From the NCBI RefSeq assembly GCF_012275535.1, contig NZ_JAAVTK010000006.1, positions 62,001 to 126,000 on the forward strand: DNA of 64,000 nt, written 5' to 3'. The notes beneath the pieces were generated by a model. It was not told the DNA's origin. It worked only from the letters and a program-made list of their open reading frames with translations, and made no database searches. Numbering within the stretch: position 1 is the first letter of the stretch; the number at the start of each line of letters is the position of its first letter. The position numbers and the translations under genes were made by a program. Positions 16,951-25,879 of the stretch are shown one piece after another. Origin of the DNA: Hymenobacter artigasi (GTDB lineage: Bacteria > Bacteroidota > Bacteroidia > Cytophagales > Hymenobacteraceae).

Positions 16951-16990
16951 TAAAAACAGCCCGGCCGCCGCAAGGGCAACCGGGCTGTTT
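16951..16990 (-). terminator. Rho-independent terminator of the PepSY-like gene
   Basis: On the minus strand, AAACAGCCCGG pairs with CCGGGCTGTTT (11 bp) over a 15-nt loop and is followed by TTTTTA. It lies 23 nt after the stop at 17013. Confidence 0.85.
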
Positions 16991-17012
16991 CAGCGGTGAG
17001 AAACGGGAGGCA

Positions 17013-17450
17013 CTATTTCTTTACCTCGGTGCCGTCGGCGTTGAAAAGCACGTCGCGGTGCTTGCCGTTCTGGGTCACTTCGGCTTCGTAGGTAGTGGTG
17101 CCGGTGGCGGCAGTCACGATTTTGGCGGCTTCCGTGATTTTGGCGGTTTTGTAGTTCATGGCCAGGGATTTTTGCACCGGGGCGGGCAATTGGGCCACGG
17201 GCATTTCTGTCTCGGTTTCCATGAGCACGCCGGCGGCGGTGATGACGGCCGACATCTCGGCTTTGCCCATGTCGAAGCCGGCTTCGTAGTCGGCTCCCTC
17301 CTTCTCCCACTTCACGGCTTTCACGGTGGGGAAGGCTTTTTTGAACGCGGCGGTGGCGGCGGCCGGCACCTGCGCGGCGGCCATTTTCTGAGCCTGGGCG
17401 GCACCGGCGGTAAGCACGGCCATGGCAATAGTTAAGAATGCGGTTTTCAT
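17013..17450 (-). CDS. Secreted PepSY-like (BLIP-like) protein
   Basis: The 145-residue protein has a signal peptide (MKTAFLTIAMAVLTAGAAQA, cleaved before QKMAAAQ). It has a PepSY-like/PF11396-type fold: AFPTVKAVKWEKEGADYEAGFDMGKAEMSAVITAAG followed by a second half with YEAEVTQNGKHRDVLFNADG. Such proteins are periplasmic and often accompany two-component systems in Bacteroidota. Here the histidine kinase gene ends only 62 bp downstream of the promoter side of this gene (17512), on the same strand. It could therefore lie at the end of the RR-HK transcript and act as an accessory or target. That link is inferred from position. Confidence 0.8.
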   Translation of the reverse strand: MKTAFLTIAMAVLTAGAAQAQKMAAAQVPAAATAAFKKAFPTVKAVKWEKEGADYEAGFDMGKAEMSAVITAAGVLMETETEMPVAQLPAPVQKSLAMNYKTAKITEAAKIVTAATGTTTYEAEVTQNGKHRDVLFNADGTEVKK

Positions 17451-17511
17451 TGGTTTGCAGAAGGGGATTGGTGAATAAGCTTCTACCCAAACTTACACAG
17501 CCATTCTGGGG

Positions 17512-18825
17512 CTATTCTGTGGCCACCAAACTGATTTCAGCATTTTGCGGCAGGGCTTCGGCGCCCGGTTTCAGCACCACGCGCAGGGTGTGGCAGGTGC
17601 CTTCCTCCGCCACCGAATACGCAACCCCAAAGCCGTAGTAGCCGCATATTTGCTGCACAATGCTCAGGCCCAGGCCCGGCGACTCGGAAGCGGCGTTGTG
17701 CTTACGGAATCGCTCGAAGAACCGGGCCGGGTCGCCCTCCACGGCCGGGCCGGAGTTGGTCACTTTCAACTCAGCATTCGACAGGTAAACGGCCAGCTGG
17801 CCGCCGCGCACGTTGTGCTTCACGGCATTCTGCAACAGGTTTTGCAGCAGCGAGTCGGCTAGGCCGGGGTGCATCTGCACCACCACGGGCAGGCTGCTAT
17901 CGAGGCCGTAGCGCAGCTCGCGGGCCTCAAAAAGGGGTTCGAGCTGGGCCATTTTCTCGGCCAGCAGCTGGTCGAGGCGCACGGGCTGGGCCTGGGCAAA
18001 CTGCCGGTTTTCGATTTTACTGAGCAGGCTCAGCGCCTGGTGCAGGCGCGAGAGGCGTAGCGTGGCCCCGTAGAGGTCGGCCACGAGTGGGGCCACGGCG
18101 GGGTCTTCGGCCAGGGCGGGTACCTGCAGCAGCTGCTCCAGCTGGGCCTGCATGATGGCCAGGGGCGTTTGGGTTTCGTGGGCGGCATTCGCCGTGAACT
18201 CCCGCAGGCTCTCATAATCAGCCACCAGGCGCTGGCTGAAGCCGTTGAGGGCCTGGTTGAGCTCGGCAAATTCGGCTACCGGGGGCGCGGGCAGCGCCAG
18301 GGGCCGGTGCTGCTGCAAGTCGTACTGGCGCAGGGCCGCCAGCGTGTGCCGGAAGGGCGCCCAGAGCCGGGCCGACAGCCAGCGGTTCAGCACCACCATG
18401 CCGCCGAGCAGCAGGGCCAGCACGCTCAGCATCAGGGCCGATACGACGCCCAGCAGGTCTTCGGCCTCCACCAGCGACTTGCGCAACGATACCCACACCG
18501 GCCCCTCGCCGCGCACCGTGAGCGGAAACGTGAGCTGCCGGTGCGGCACCAGCTCATTCTCGGTCCGGTCGAGCAGTATCGTATCGCGGAAGCCCAGCGG
18601 GCGGGGCGTGCGGCTGATATCGAGCAGCACGGCCAGCTGGTCCACGGGCGGCAGCTCATTGGCGCGGGCTTTGGCCAGCAGCTCCTGCCGGCGGTCGGCC
18701 AGCTGCTCGCCCACCTCCGTGCGCAGCGCCCAGTTGATGCCGTAGTACAGGCCCAGGCTGCCCCCCACAAACACAAGCAGGGCCAGTAACAAGTAGTAGC
18801 GCGTGGTAGCGTTGAGGAGGTTCAT
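17512..18825 (-). CDS. Sensor histidine kinase
   Basis: The 437-residue inner-membrane kinase is paired with the OmpR-type regulator encoded just upstream. TM1 is at about 8-30 (YYLLLALLVFVGGSLGLYYG) and TM2 at about 145-168 (SALMLSVLALLLGGMVVLN), enclosing a periplasmic sensor of about 110 residues. A HAMP-like segment follows. The phospho-acceptor box is FTANAAHETQTPLAIMQAQL, and the ATPase N-box (LLQNLLQNAVKHN) and G-box (SPGLGLSIVQQI) are present. I start at MNLLNATTRYY; a GTG 12 codons upstream is possible. The divergent efflux operon suggests it senses a toxic compound or metal. Confidence 0.9.
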   Translation of the reverse strand: MNLLNATTRYYLLLALLVFVGGSLGLYYGINWALRTEVGEQLADRRQELLAKARANELPPVDQLAVLLDISRTPRPLGFRDTILLDRTENELVPHRQLTFPLTVRGEGPVWVSLRKSLVEAEDLLGVVSALMLSVLALLLGGMVVLNRWLSARLWAPFRHTLAALRQYDLQQHRPLALPAPPVAEFAELNQALNGFSQRLVADYESLREFTANAAHETQTPLAIMQAQLEQLLQVPALAEDPAVAPLVADLYGATLRLSRLHQALSLLSKIENRQFAQAQPVRLDQLLAEKMAQLEPLFEARELRYGLDSSLPVVVQMHPGLADSLLQNLLQNAVKHNVRGGQLAVYLSNAELKVTNSGPAVEGDPARFFERFRKHNAASESPGLGLSIVQQICGYYGFGVAYSVAEEGTCHTLRVVLKPGAEALPQNAEISLVATE

Positions 18826-18899
18826 GCGGATAAGCGAGAGCGTGAAGGTAGAACGGGCCACTCCCCTCCTTTGTAAGGAGGGGATTCTTTTATTGTCGG

Positions 18900-19577
18900 C
18901 TACTCGTGGCTCAGCTTATACCCCACGCCGTACATGGTTCGAATATAATTATCGGCCCCTTTTTCCTGGAGCTTTTTGCGCAGGTTTTTGAGATGGGTGT
19001 AGATGAAGTCGAACGAGTCGGCCGCGTCCACGGCATCGCCGCAGAGGTGCTCGGCAATGGCCTCCTTGGTGAGCACCCGGCCGGGGTTGGCGAGCAGGTA
19101 CAGCAGCAGGTCGTACTCCTTGCGGGTGAGGGTGATGAGCTCGCCGCGCACGTGCACTTCGGCCAGTTCGGGCAGCACCAGCAGGTCGCGGAACACAATT
19201 TGCTGCTGGCCGTTGAACTGGCGGCGGCGGATAATGGCCCGCACCCGGGCATTGAGCTCGGAAAGGTGAAAGGGCTTGATGAGGTAGTCGTCGGCCCCGA
19301 GGTCGAGGCCCGCGATTTTGTCGTCGAGCGCATCGCGGGCCGTGATGATGAGCACGCCGGTGGGCGAGCCCCCGGCTTTGAGGGCGCGGAGCAGGTCGAG
19401 GCCGGAGCCGTCGGGCAGGGTCAGGTCGAGCAGGATGCAATCATACTGATAGAGCATGATTTTTTCGTGGGCCTGGGCATAGTCGGCCGCAGCTTCGGCC
19501 AGGTAGCCGGCCTGCTTCAGCGAGGCCAGCAGGGCCGTGCGCAGGGCGGCTTCGTCTTCAACAAGGAGAATTTTCAT
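18900..19577 (-). CDS. OmpR/PhoB-family response regulator
   Basis: The 225-residue regulator has a receiver domain (acidic pocket VEDE, phospho-acceptor Asp51 in CILLDLTLPDGSG, Lys in DDYLIKPF) and a C-terminal winged helix (LTRKEYDLLLYLLANPGRVLTKE, then LRKKLQEKGADNYIRTMYGVGYKLS). The start MKILLVEDE gives the canonical N-terminus; 16 extra residues upstream are not receiver-like. It is transcribed divergently from the TolC-type gene at 19656, with 78 bp between the two starts. It probably binds there and controls the efflux operon, CzcR/CusR-like by arrangement. An 8-bp hairpin lies between it and the kinase gene. Confidence 0.92.
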   Translation of the reverse strand: MKILLVEDEAALRTALLASLKQAGYLAEAAADYAQAHEKIMLYQYDCILLDLTLPDGSGLDLLRALKAGGSPTGVLIITARDALDDKIAGLDLGADDYLIKPFHLSELNARVRAIIRRRQFNGQQQIVFRDLLVLPELAEVHVRGELITLTRKEYDLLLYLLANPGRVLTKEAIAEHLCGDAVDAADSFDFIYTHLKNLRKKLQEKGADNYIRTMYGVGYKLSHE

Positions 19578-19655
19578 GGGCTGGGGGCCGATGAGATGAC
19601 GGCCTGGCCGCGAAGGAAGGCCCAAAGTTTGTATATATTCTGTGAGGTTGTCCGT

Positions 19656-21080
19656 ATGAGGGGCTTTAGCTTGGCAAGTGGCCGATTTTCTTCAGAATTG
19701 CCCCGCAGCTTTGTGGCGCTTATCATCCTCCCCCGTCTGTTGTTCGCTCGTTTTTCCTGCCTGATGTGGTGCCTGGCCCTGAGTGGTCTGCCAGCGCTGT
19801 TTGCCGGCGCGGCCCGGGCCCAGACCGGCCCGGCCGTGCTCGCGCCGCTGCCAGCAGTGGCCGCCGCGCCTGCCAGCCCTCGCCGCCTCGATGATTTCCT
19901 GCTGGTGGCCCGCCAGAGCAGCCCGCTGCTGCGCGAAACCGCCAATCAGGTGCGCCAGAACCGTATCGACAGCCTCGTACGGGCCCGCCAGAACGGCGTG
20001 CAGGTGGGCGGCATCGGCTCGGCGCTCTACTATCCGTCCATTACCAACAGCAAGGGCGAAAGCGTGCTGGGCTACGACAACGCCATTTCCAACGGCGGAA
20101 ACTACGCGGCCTTCGCCCAGGCCGTCAAGCCCATCCTCAACCGCTTCCAGCTCCAGAACGACTACCAGCTGATTGCCAACCAGGGCCAGGTGCTGCGCAA
20201 TACCGGCCGCCTCTCGGCCCTGGATTTGCGCCGCAACATCACCGACCAGTTCCTGACGGCCTACGCCGCCGAAACCCAGCTCAGCTTCAGCCGCACGCTG
20301 CTCACCCAGCTGCGCCGGCAGGATGAGATGCTGCGCCAACTGGTGAACGGCGGCATTTTCAAGCAAACGCAGTACCTGAGCTTCTACCTCTCGGTGCGCA
20401 CCCAGGAGGTGACCGTGGAGCAGAACCTGCTGGCCTACCGCCGCGAGCTGGGCACCCTGCGCGCGCTGGCCGGCGTGGCCGATACGGCCCTCATCAGCAT
20501 CGAAGCGCCGAACCCGCCCACCCACCGCCCGCTGGCCGGCCTGCTGGCCCCCGCCCAGCGCCAGTACACGCTCGACAGCCTGCGCCTGCTGCTCGACCGC
20601 CGCGCCGTGGATGCCAGCTACCGCCCCAAAGTGAGCGCCGTGGTGGATGCGGGCCTGCAGTCCTCGTCTTACCTGCCCGTAGCGCTGGCCCACAGCCTGG
20701 GCATTGGGGGTGGCCTGCAGTTGAGTGTGCCCATTTTCGATGGCCACCAGCGCCAGCTGCAATACCAGCGCATCGAGCTGAGCGAGCGCAGCCGCAGCGG
20801 CTACCGCCAGTTCATCACGGTGCAGCGGCGGCAGCAGTACGAGCAGCTCGAAGGCCTGATTCGAGCGTCGGACGCGCTGCTGGGCCGCATCCGGGAGCAG
20901 CTGCGGGTGGCCGATGCGCTGGTGGGGGCCGCCCGCCAGCAGCTGGCCACGGGCGACGTCGCCATCCTGGACTACCTCAACCTGGTGACCAGTTACCGGA
21001 CTTTGCAGTTTAGCCTGACTCAAGCCCAGACCGACCAACTCCGCAGCCGGTTCGCGCTCGATTACCTGGCCGAGCAATAG
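19656..21080 (+). CDS. TolC-family outer-membrane efflux protein (system 1)
   Basis: The 474-residue protein (from the ATG at 19656) is an outer-membrane efflux channel subunit. It has the two-fold repeated helical-hairpin pattern of the family (LDDFLLVARQSSPLLRETANQVRQ; RRNITDQFLTAYAAETQLSFSRTLLTQLRRQ; QQLATGDVAILDYLNLVTSYRTLQFSLTQAQTDQLRSR). The signal peptide ends near GAARAQ. A second in-frame ATG at 19764 (MWCLALSGLPALFAGAARAQ) would give a neater signal peptide and may be the real start. A long in-frame extension upstream of 19656 overlaps the regulator gene and is rejected. It heads the operon TolC-adaptor-RND pump. Confidence 0.88.
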   Translation: MRGFSLASGRFSSELPRSFVALIILPRLLFARFSCLMWCLALSGLPALFAGAARAQTGPAVLAPLPAVAAAPASPRRLDDFLLVARQSSPLLRETANQVRQNRIDSLVRARQNGVQVGGIGSALYYPSITNSKGESVLGYDNAISNGGNYAAFAQAVKPILNRFQLQNDYQLIANQGQVLRNTGRLSALDLRRNITDQFLTAYAAETQLSFSRTLLTQLRRQDEMLRQLVNGGIFKQTQYLSFYLSVRTQEVTVEQNLLAYRRELGTLRALAGVADTALISIEAPNPPTHRPLAGLLAPAQRQYTLDSLRLLLDRRAVDASYRPKVSAVVDAGLQSSSYLPVALAHSLGIGGGLQLSVPIFDGHQRQLQYQRIELSERSRSGYRQFITVQRRQQYEQLEGLIRASDALLGRIREQLRVADALVGAARQQLATGDVAILDYLNLVTSYRTLQFSLTQAQTDQLRSRFALDYLAEQ

Positions 21081-21193
21081 TAGCGTGGACTCTGCGAGTC
21101 CGCGAGCGAGCACAGCGAGCATCTGGAACCTGCCGTTTGCCCAATGCCAGATGCTCGCTGCGCTCGCTCGCGGACTCGCAGAGTCCACGCTAC
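21080..21193. repeat. Family D inverted repeat, 47-nt arms
   Basis: Arms begin GTAGCGTGGACTCTGCGAGT and match over 47 nt with one mismatch; the loop is 20 nt. It starts at the last base of the TolC stop codon. Related short copies are at 35429, 43527 and 58641. Confidence 0.92.
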
Positions 21194-21206
21194 ATTATTT
21201 TACTCC

Positions 21207-22169
21207 ATGAACCTTCTTCGATTTCTCCTGCTCCTCCCATTCCTTGCGGCCTGCGGCTCGAAAGACCCGGCGGCTGCCGGCGACGCCGCCCCCGCCGGTA
21301 GCGGCGACGAGCCCGCTATGAAGCCTCGGGCGCTGGTCACCATCGGCACCATTCAGACGGATACGCTGACGGATGTACTGCGCCTGAGCGCCGTGTCAGC
21401 CTTTCCGGCCAAGGACGCGCTGCGGGCCACTACCACTGGCTACGTGCTGCCGCCCACGCCTGTGGTAGGCCAGCTGGTGCGCGCCGGCCAAACGGTGTTC
21501 ACCATTCAAACCAAAGAATCGCGGACCCTGCACCTGGATAAGCTTACCGGCGACCCGCGCCTGAAATTCAGCGGCATTATTCCGATAAAATCGGGCCGGG
21601 CGGGCATCCTGGCCACCGTGGATAAGCTGGCCGGCGACTACGTGCAGGACGGCGAGCAGCTCGGCCTCACCTACGACCGCAGTCGCTTCGGCTTCGTTCT
21701 CGATGTGCCCGTTACCCAGCTGCGCTACGTGCATACCGGCCAGAGCTGCCGCATTTTCCTGCCCGATGGCCGCATCCTGAACGGCCGCGTGGCCGAGGTG
21801 CTGGCCACCGCCGACGTGAGCATTCAGACCCAGCGCTACACCATTCGCCCGGTGGGCACGTTTCCGGATTTACCCGAGAACCTGGCCGTGCAGGTTGAAA
21901 TCGATAAGTCCGCGCCGCACCTGGCCAGCACCCTGCCGCGCGGGGCCGTGCTCACCAACGAAACGCAAACCGCGTTTTGGGTGATGCGGCTGCTGAATGA
22001 TTCGACGGCCGTGAAAGTGCCGGTAAAAGTGGGCGCGCAGGAGAAAGACCACATCGAAATCAAGTCGCCTTCTTTCAATCCCCGTGATAAGATTTTGCTT
22101 AGCGGCAACTTTGGGCTGGATGATACGGCGGCCGTGAAGGTGACCCGGCCAGTGGCGGCAGAGCAGTAG
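21207..22169 (+). CDS. RND efflux periplasmic adaptor lipoprotein (system 1)
   Basis: The 320-residue protein starts MNLLRFLLLLPFLAACGSKD, a lipoprotein signal with lipobox LAAC. A lipoyl/HlyD-type barrel follows ('RLSAVSAFPAKDALRATTTGYVLPPTPVVGQLVRAGQTVFTI'; 'IPIKSGRAGILATVDKLAGDYVQDGEQL'). The C-terminal membrane-proximal beta part includes 'LPENLAVQVEIDKS'. It is shorter than typical adaptors because the coiled-coil hairpin is almost absent. It bridges the TolC channel upstream and the RND pump downstream. I start at 21207 because sequence upstream derives from the repeat arm. Confidence 0.87.
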   Translation: MNLLRFLLLLPFLAACGSKDPAAAGDAAPAGSGDEPAMKPRALVTIGTIQTDTLTDVLRLSAVSAFPAKDALRATTTGYVLPPTPVVGQLVRAGQTVFTIQTKESRTLHLDKLTGDPRLKFSGIIPIKSGRAGILATVDKLAGDYVQDGEQLGLTYDRSRFGFVLDVPVTQLRYVHTGQSCRIFLPDGRILNGRVAEVLATADVSIQTQRYTIRPVGTFPDLPENLAVQVEIDKSAPHLASTLPRGAVLTNETQTAFWVMRLLNDSTAVKVPVKVGAQEKDHIEIKSPSFNPRDKILLSGNFGLDDTAAVKVTRPVAAEQ

Positions 22170-22179
22170 TAAGCAAAAG

Positions 22180-22288
22180 AACGTCATGCTGAGCGCAGCA
22201 AAGCATCTCGCGTGCCGCCACTAATCCTTTTTCAACGATTTGATTACTATCCCACGCGAGATGTCTCGGCTACGCTCGACATGACGTT
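22180..22288. repeat. Family A inverted-repeat element
   Basis: The left arm reads AACGTCATGCTGAGCGCAGC. The right arm diverges at a few bases. The loop shares CACTAATCC and ACGATTTGATTACTA with the copy at 4356. It lies between the adaptor and pump genes of efflux system 1. Confidence 0.93.
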
Positions 22289-22315
22289 CTCTGGTTTTCG
22301 ATAATATCCTCCCCC

Positions 22316-25300
22316 ATGCCCAACCGTCCTTCCATTTTCCAAGCCTACAAAGCGCCCATTGCGGTGCTGCTGGCGCTGGCCCTGGCCCTGGGCACGGTGG
22401 CTTACCGGCGCATCAACGTGGCGCTGTTTCCGGAGGTGACGTTTCCGAAGGTGAAGGTGATTGCCGAGAACGGCCTGGAGCCCGTGGACCGCATGATGGT
22501 GACCGTGACCAAGCCCATGGAGGACGCCATCAAGCGGGTGCCGGGGCTGAAGCTGCTGCGCAGTACCACCAGCCGGGGCAGCTGCGAAATCTCGGCCTTT
22601 CTGGACTGGGGCGTGGACGTGGCCAAGAGCCAGACGCTGATTGAGTCGCGCCTGAACCAGATTCGGGGCGACCTGCCGCCTAACGTCAACATCTCCGTGG
22701 AGCGCATGAACCCGGCCATTCTGCCGGTGATGGGCTACACGCTGGAAGCGCCGGGCCGCTCGGCGCTGGAGCTGCGCAAGCTGGCGCTCTACACCATTAA
22801 GCCGTTTTTGTCGCAGGTCGATGGCGTGTCGTCGGTGCAAATCCAGGGTGGGCGCACCAAGGAATACCAGGTGCAGCTGCTGCCCGACCAGCTGGCCGCC
22901 CTCGGCCTGGGGCCCGACGACATAACCAAGTCACTGACAGCTACCAATTTCGTGCAGAGCAATGGTTACCTGAGCGACTACCGCCGCCTCTACCTCACGG
23001 TGACGGACGCCACCATCATCCAGAAGGAAGACCTCGAAAACATTGTTCTCCGCAACGACGGCCGCCGCATTGTGCGCCTGGCCGACGTGGCCACCGTGGG
23101 CCTCGGCGAGCAGCCCGAATACACCCGCATCAACGCCAACGGCTCCGATGCCGTGCTCGTCTCCATTCTGCGCCAGCCCGATGCCAACGTGGTGCTCGTT
23201 TCCGATGGCGTGAAGGCCAAAGTAGCGGCCCTGAAATCGGGCCTGCCGAGTGGTGTGCGCATGGCGCCGTACTATGACCAGGCCGATTTTGTGGCCGAAG
23301 TAGTGAAGTCGGTGCAGGACGCGCTGTGGATTGGCCTGGCGCTGGCCCTCGTGGTGACGGCCCTGTTTCTGCGCTCCTTCCGGGCTACGATGACGATTCT
23401 GGGGGCGATTCCGGTAGCGCTGGCCCTCACCATCGCGGTGCTGTATTTCGGCCTGGGCTACTCGTTTAATATTATGACGCTGGGGGCCATCGCCGCCGCC
23501 ATCGGCCTCATGATTGACGATGCCGTGGTGATGGTGGAGCAGCTGCACCGCGTGGGCGAGGAGCACCCCGGGGCCACGCCCGGCGAGGTAGTGCGCAAGT
23601 CGGTGGGCCATTTGCTGCCCGCCCTGATTGGGTCTAGCCTGAGCACGATTGTAATTTTCCTGCCGTTTGCGCTACTGGGCGGCGTGGCAGGGGCCTATTT
23701 TAAGGTACTGGCTACTACGATGGTGGTGGCGCTGGTATGCTCGTTTCTGGTGGCCTGGCTGGGGCTGCCGGTAATTTACCTGCTGCTGTCACGGAAGGGA
23801 AAATCGCCCTCCCCGGTCACCTCACCCCCCCAGCCCCCCTCTCCCGCGGAGAGGGGGGAGCCGGACGATTTCCGTTCGGGCATTGCCGGTGCCCCCTCTC
23901 CGCGGGAGAGGGAGTCAGGGGGTGAGGTGACCCGTCAGGATTCCGCCCACCACGAAATCCCTTGGGTTAAGGCCGTTATCCGGCACCCGGCCTACTCCAT
24001 CATCGGCATTCTGGTGCTCATTGGCAGCATGGTGCTCATTATTCCGCGCTTGGCCACCGGCTTCCTGCCCGACATGGACGAAGGCGCCATTGTACTCGAC
24101 TACAACTCGCCGCCCGGCACCAGCATCGAGGAAACCGACCGCATGCTGCGCCAGGCCGAAAAGCTCATTGTAAAAGTCCCCGAAGTGGCCAGCTACTCAC
24201 GCCGCACCGGCACCCAAATGGGCTTTTTCATCACCGAGCCCAACCGGGGCGATTACCTCATTCGCCTCAAAATCGACCGCAAGCGCACCACCGAGGAAGT
24301 TATTTCCGACATCCGCACCAAAATTGAGGCCACCCAGCCGGCCCTCACCATTGACTTCGGCCAGGTTATCGGCGACATGCTGGGCGACCTTATGAGCACC
24401 GTGCAGCCCATCGAAATAAAGGTTTTTGGTCCCGATGCCACCAAGCGCTACGCCCTGGCCAACCAGGTAACCAAAGTGGTAGAAGGCGTGGCCGGCACCG
24501 CCGATGTGTTCGACGGCATTGTGCGGATGGGCCCGGCCATCGACGTGCGGCCCGACCCGCGCCGCCTGGCACAGTACGGCCTCACGGCTACCGATTTCCA
24601 GACCCAGCTGCAAACCCACCTGGCTGGCACCGTGGCCGGCAACGTGCTCGAAGGCGAGCAATTGCTCAACATCCGGATGCGCTACCCCAACGCCACCCAG
24701 GCCACGCTGGCCCAGATGCGCGCCGAGCCGGTGTTCCTGCCCAACGGCCAGCGCCACCGCCTCGACGAGCTGGCCACGGTGCGCGTGACGCCCGGCGATG
24801 CCGAGCTGGAACGCGAAAACCTCCAGGCCATGACCGCCGTCACGGCCCGCCTCGACGGCCGCGACCTGGGCGGGGCCATGGCCGAAATCCGCCAGAAGCT
24901 GGAGCGCGACGTGCCGCTGCCGCCCGGCTACTTCATCCAGTACGGCGGCTCGTATGCCGAGCAGCAGCAGTCGTTTCAGGAGCTGCTCACCATTCTGGGC
25001 ACGGCGTGTTTGCTGGTGTTTGCGGTGGCGCTGTTCCTGTTTCGGGATTTGAAAGCGGCGGGCTTGATTCTGCTCATTGCCATTCTGGGGCCGGCCGGCG
25101 GCTCGCTGGCGCTGTACCTCACCAATACGCCCCTGAACGTGGGTTCCTACACCGGCCTGATTATGGTGGTGGGCATCATTGGCGAGAATGCAATTTTCAC
25201 CTTCCAGCAGTTTTTCGAGGTGCTGGCCGAGGGCAACCCCGTGGAGCAGGCCGTGGGCTACGCCATCGCGGCCCGCCTGCGGCCCAAGCTGATGACGGCC

Positions 25301-25483
25301 CTCTCGGCCATTGCGGCGCTGGCCCCGCTGGCCCTCGGCATTGGGGCGGGCGCGCAGTTGCACCAGCCCCTGGCCATTGCCGTCATCGGCGGCCTGCTGC
25401 TGGCACTGCCCCTGCTGCTGCTGGTGCTGCCCAGCCTGCTGCGGCTGGCTTACCAGCAGAAGGCCGCTCCCCTCGTAGCATAA
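22316..25483 (+). CDS. RND efflux pump permease (system 1) with repeat-derived insertion
   Basis: The 1055-residue inner-membrane proton-driven transporter has RND topology: TM1 (IAVLLALALALGTVAYRRINVALFPEV), two large periplasmic loops and the TM4 proton-relay motif AIGLMIDDAVVMVEQLHR with paired Asp. A second half mirrors the first ('GFLPDMDEGAIVLDYNSPPGTSIEETDRML', 'IGENAIFTFQQFFEVL'). Residues about 501-539, in the cytoplasmic loop after TM6, are Pro/Ser/Glu/Arg-rich (TSPPQPPSPAERGEP ... APSPRERESGGEVT). They are encoded by a complete family B inverted repeat inserted in frame. The substrate class (drug or metal) is not clear; CzcA-like metal ligands were not identified. It is third in the operon TolC-adaptor-pump. 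Confidence 0.92.
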   Translation: MPNRPSIFQAYKAPIAVLLALALALGTVAYRRINVALFPEVTFPKVKVIAENGLEPVDRMMVTVTKPMEDAIKRVPGLKLLRSTTSRGSCEISAFLDWGVDVAKSQTLIESRLNQIRGDLPPNVNISVERMNPAILPVMGYTLEAPGRSALELRKLALYTIKPFLSQVDGVSSVQIQGGRTKEYQVQLLPDQLAALGLGPDDITKSLTATNFVQSNGYLSDYRRLYLTVTDATIIQKEDLENIVLRNDGRRIVRLADVATVGLGEQPEYTRINANGSDAVLVSILRQPDANVVLVSDGVKAKVAALKSGLPSGVRMAPYYDQADFVAEVVKSVQDALWIGLALALVVTALFLRSFRATMTILGAIPVALALTIAVLYFGLGYSFNIMTLGAIAAAIGLMIDDAVVMVEQLHRVGEEHPGATPGEVVRKSVGHLLPALIGSSLSTIVIFLPFALLGGVAGAYFKVLATTMVVALVCSFLVAWLGLPVIYLLLSRKGKSPSPVTSPPQPPSPAERGEPDDFRSGIAGAPSPRERESGGEVTRQDSAHHEIPWVKAVIRHPAYSIIGILVLIGSMVLIIPRLATGFLPDMDEGAIVLDYNSPPGTSIEETDRMLRQAEKLIVKVPEVASYSRRTGTQMGFFITEPNRGDYLIRLKIDRKRTTEEVISDIRTKIEATQPALTIDFGQVIGDMLGDLMSTVQPIEIKVFGPDATKRYALANQVTKVVEGVAGTADVFDGIVRMGPAIDVRPDPRRLAQYGLTATDFQTQLQTHLAGTVAGNVLEGEQLLNIRMRYPNATQATLAQMRAEPVFLPNGQRHRLDELATVRVTPGDAELERENLQAMTAVTARLDGRDLGGAMAEIRQKLERDVPLPPGYFIQYGGSYAEQQQSFQELLTILGTACLLVFAVALFLFRDLKAAGLILLIAILGPAGGSLALYLTNTPLNVGSYTGLIMVVGIIGENAIFTFQQFFEVLAEGNPVEQAVGYAIAARLRPKLMTALSAIAALAPLALGIGAGAQLHQPLAIAVIGGLLLALPLLLLVLPSLLRLAYQQKAAPLVA
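23815..23932. repeat. Family B inverted repeat inside a coding sequence
   Basis: The left arm begins GGTCACCTCACCCCCCAGCC and contains the nested hairpin CTCTCCCGCGGAGAG. The right arm ends CAGGGGGTGAGGTGACC. It lies in frame in the RND pump gene and encodes 39 residues without a stop. Confidence 0.95.
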
Positions 25484-25506
25484 GCTTCAGCTTAATGATG
25501 AGCACG

Positions 25507-25680
25507 CTGGCGTGAGTTTAGCGCAGCGTAACTCGTGCCTTGCCACGATGAGGAGGCTGCGCCTCCCCTGCCGCGCCAGCGGCAAGCCAGTCGCACCGTT
25601 CCAACGGGCCGCGCTATGGGAGGCACAGCCTCCCCCGTACAACAAGTCACGAGTTTGGCGCAGCGCTAAACTCGCGCCAG
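25507..25680. repeat. Composite inverted repeat between the two efflux systems
   Basis: Outer arms CTGGCGTGAGTTTAGCGCAG (25507-25537) and the complementary 25648-25680 enclose inner hairpins (GAGGCTGCGCCTC; GGGAGGCACAGCCTCCC). The rest of the 396-bp gap (25484-25879) holds a short direct repeat CCCCGTCGAT(G/A)AAAG near 25700-25735 and a GC-rich imperfect repeat near 25817-25860. No gene is seen. Confidence 0.8.
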
Positions 25681-25879
25681 CAGTGGCCAGTAGTGGCAGT
25701 CCCCGTCGATGAAAGCCCCCCTCCCCGTCGATAAAAGTGACTGCCAGGGCCTCGGGCGGGGTTAATTTTGCGCTATCAACTCAACAAAAGCCCGCGCGGA
25801 TGAGTTAAGACCCCTTGCAGCCGCAGCGGCACCCATTGCGGCCGCAGCGGCGCAGCGGCCAAGTTAGAAAACGGACGAT

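Noticed and set aside
18863-18883. 8-bp hairpin (CCCCTCCT/AGGAGGGG) between the regulator and kinase genes as a terminator
   Set aside because: It has no U-tract on the minus strand, and the two genes are expected to be co-transcribed; at most it may modulate kinase expression.
18906-19655. N-terminal 250-codon extension of the TolC-family frame
   Set aside because: It runs antisense through the response regulator gene and has no homology; the signal peptide and OEP domain start after 19656.
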